A stretch of 6,163 nucleotides of DNA from an uncultured Pirellulaceae bacterium (GTDB lineage Bacteria > Planctomycetota > Planctomycetia > Pirellulales > Pirellulaceae): positions 1-6,163 of the forward strand of contig CAKQWG010000179.1 in NCBI GenBank assembly GCA_934278005.1. Direction: 5' to 3'. Positions 6,056 to 6,163 of the stretch are shown here, one piece after another. A program made the position numbers and the translations under genes. Position 1 is the first letter of the stretch. Each line of letters begins with the position of its first letter. The notes beneath the pieces were generated by a model. The model saw only the letters and a program-made list of their open reading frames with translations. It was not told the DNA's origin and did not search any database.

Positions 6056-6163
6056 GCTTACCGTCGGCCTGTCCGGACCTGTACGACGCGGAGCGTCGAG
6101 CCACACTTACCGTCGGTCTGCGTCGGTCTGTTCGGACCTGTACGACGCGGAGCGTCGAGCCAC
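6013..6163. repeat. 49-bp tandem array of palindromic (REP-like) elements, truncated by the window edge
   Basis: Unit 1 (6013-6061) and unit 2 (6062-6110) are each 49 bp. A duplicated 10-mer CGTCGGTCTG (6111-6120) follows, then unit 3 (6121-6163), which is cut off. Each unit is a variable lead (CGTCGG, then T or C, then CTG) plus an invariant 29-nt core, at 6027-6055, 6076-6104 and 6135-6163, and a CTTAC-type tail. The three cores are identical by eye. Each core contains CGACGC-GGA-GCGTCG, a 6-bp perfect hairpin with a 3-nt loop. This resembles dispersed REP/BIME-like intergenic elements. I recall similar sequences across Rhodopirellula-type genomes, but that is memory, not a search. No transposase lies in the window. 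Confidence 0.85.

Noticed and set aside
6027..6163. CRISPR-like pattern: three identical 29-nt repeats separated by 20 and 30 nt
   Set aside because: The intervening sequences are themselves related (CGTCGG, then T or C, then CTG) and one contains a duplicated 10-mer, so they are not unique spacers. The repeat holds a strong palindrome, an inverted copy lies alongside, and no cas gene is present. Repeat finders could mistake it for a CRISPR.

Overview
The window looks like a chromosomal segment from a planctomycete, most likely of the Pirellulaceae type. This is inferred from gene content: a Gfo/Idh/MocA-family oxidoreductase with a twin-arginine signal (a family heavily expanded and often exported in planctomycetes), weak or absent Shine-Dalgarno sites at most starts, moderately high GC, and intergenic palindromic repeats built on CGACGCGGAGCGTCG. 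I recall such repeats, and their spurious [12 protein letters not shown] translations, from Rhodopirellula-type genomes. No rRNA or other phylogenetic marker is present, so the assignment is tentative.

Layout. Positions 1-78 are a mosaic array of 13-bp tandem repeats cut by the window edge. Next come a candidate promoter (130-158) and a perfect 7-bp inverted repeat (170-189) placed where an operator or leader hairpin would sit. A rightward pair follows: a Tat-exported Gfo/Idh/MocA oxidoreductase (223-1308, or from 193) and, 11 bp later, a full-length SelO/YdiU protein AMPylase (1320-2780). After a 93-bp convergent gap comes a leftward pair. In transcription order it is a small methanogen-output-domain (MetOD1-type) protein (5903 to 5355) and, 9 bp later, a soluble hybrid sensor histidine kinase of 823 residues with PAS-PAS-GAF-HisKA-HATPase-REC architecture (5345 to 2874). 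The right edge (5997-6163) is a 49-bp-period palindromic repeat array with an inverted copy at its inner end.

How the genes may work together. The right-hand pair reads as a two-gene signalling operon: a small cysteine-containing sensory or output domain translated just ahead of a cytoplasmic hybrid kinase that lacks its own membrane segments and DNA-binding output. The left-hand pair joins an exported oxidoreductase to a redox-linked AMPylase; co-transcription is suggested by spacing, but a shared pathway is not shown. The points most worth a second look are the MetOD1-kinase pairing, the cysteine arrangement in SelO, the false N-terminal extension of the MetOD1 ORF produced by the repeats, and the two repeat arrays. 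Every full-length gene here belongs to a family I recognise; I do not see a wholly new system.
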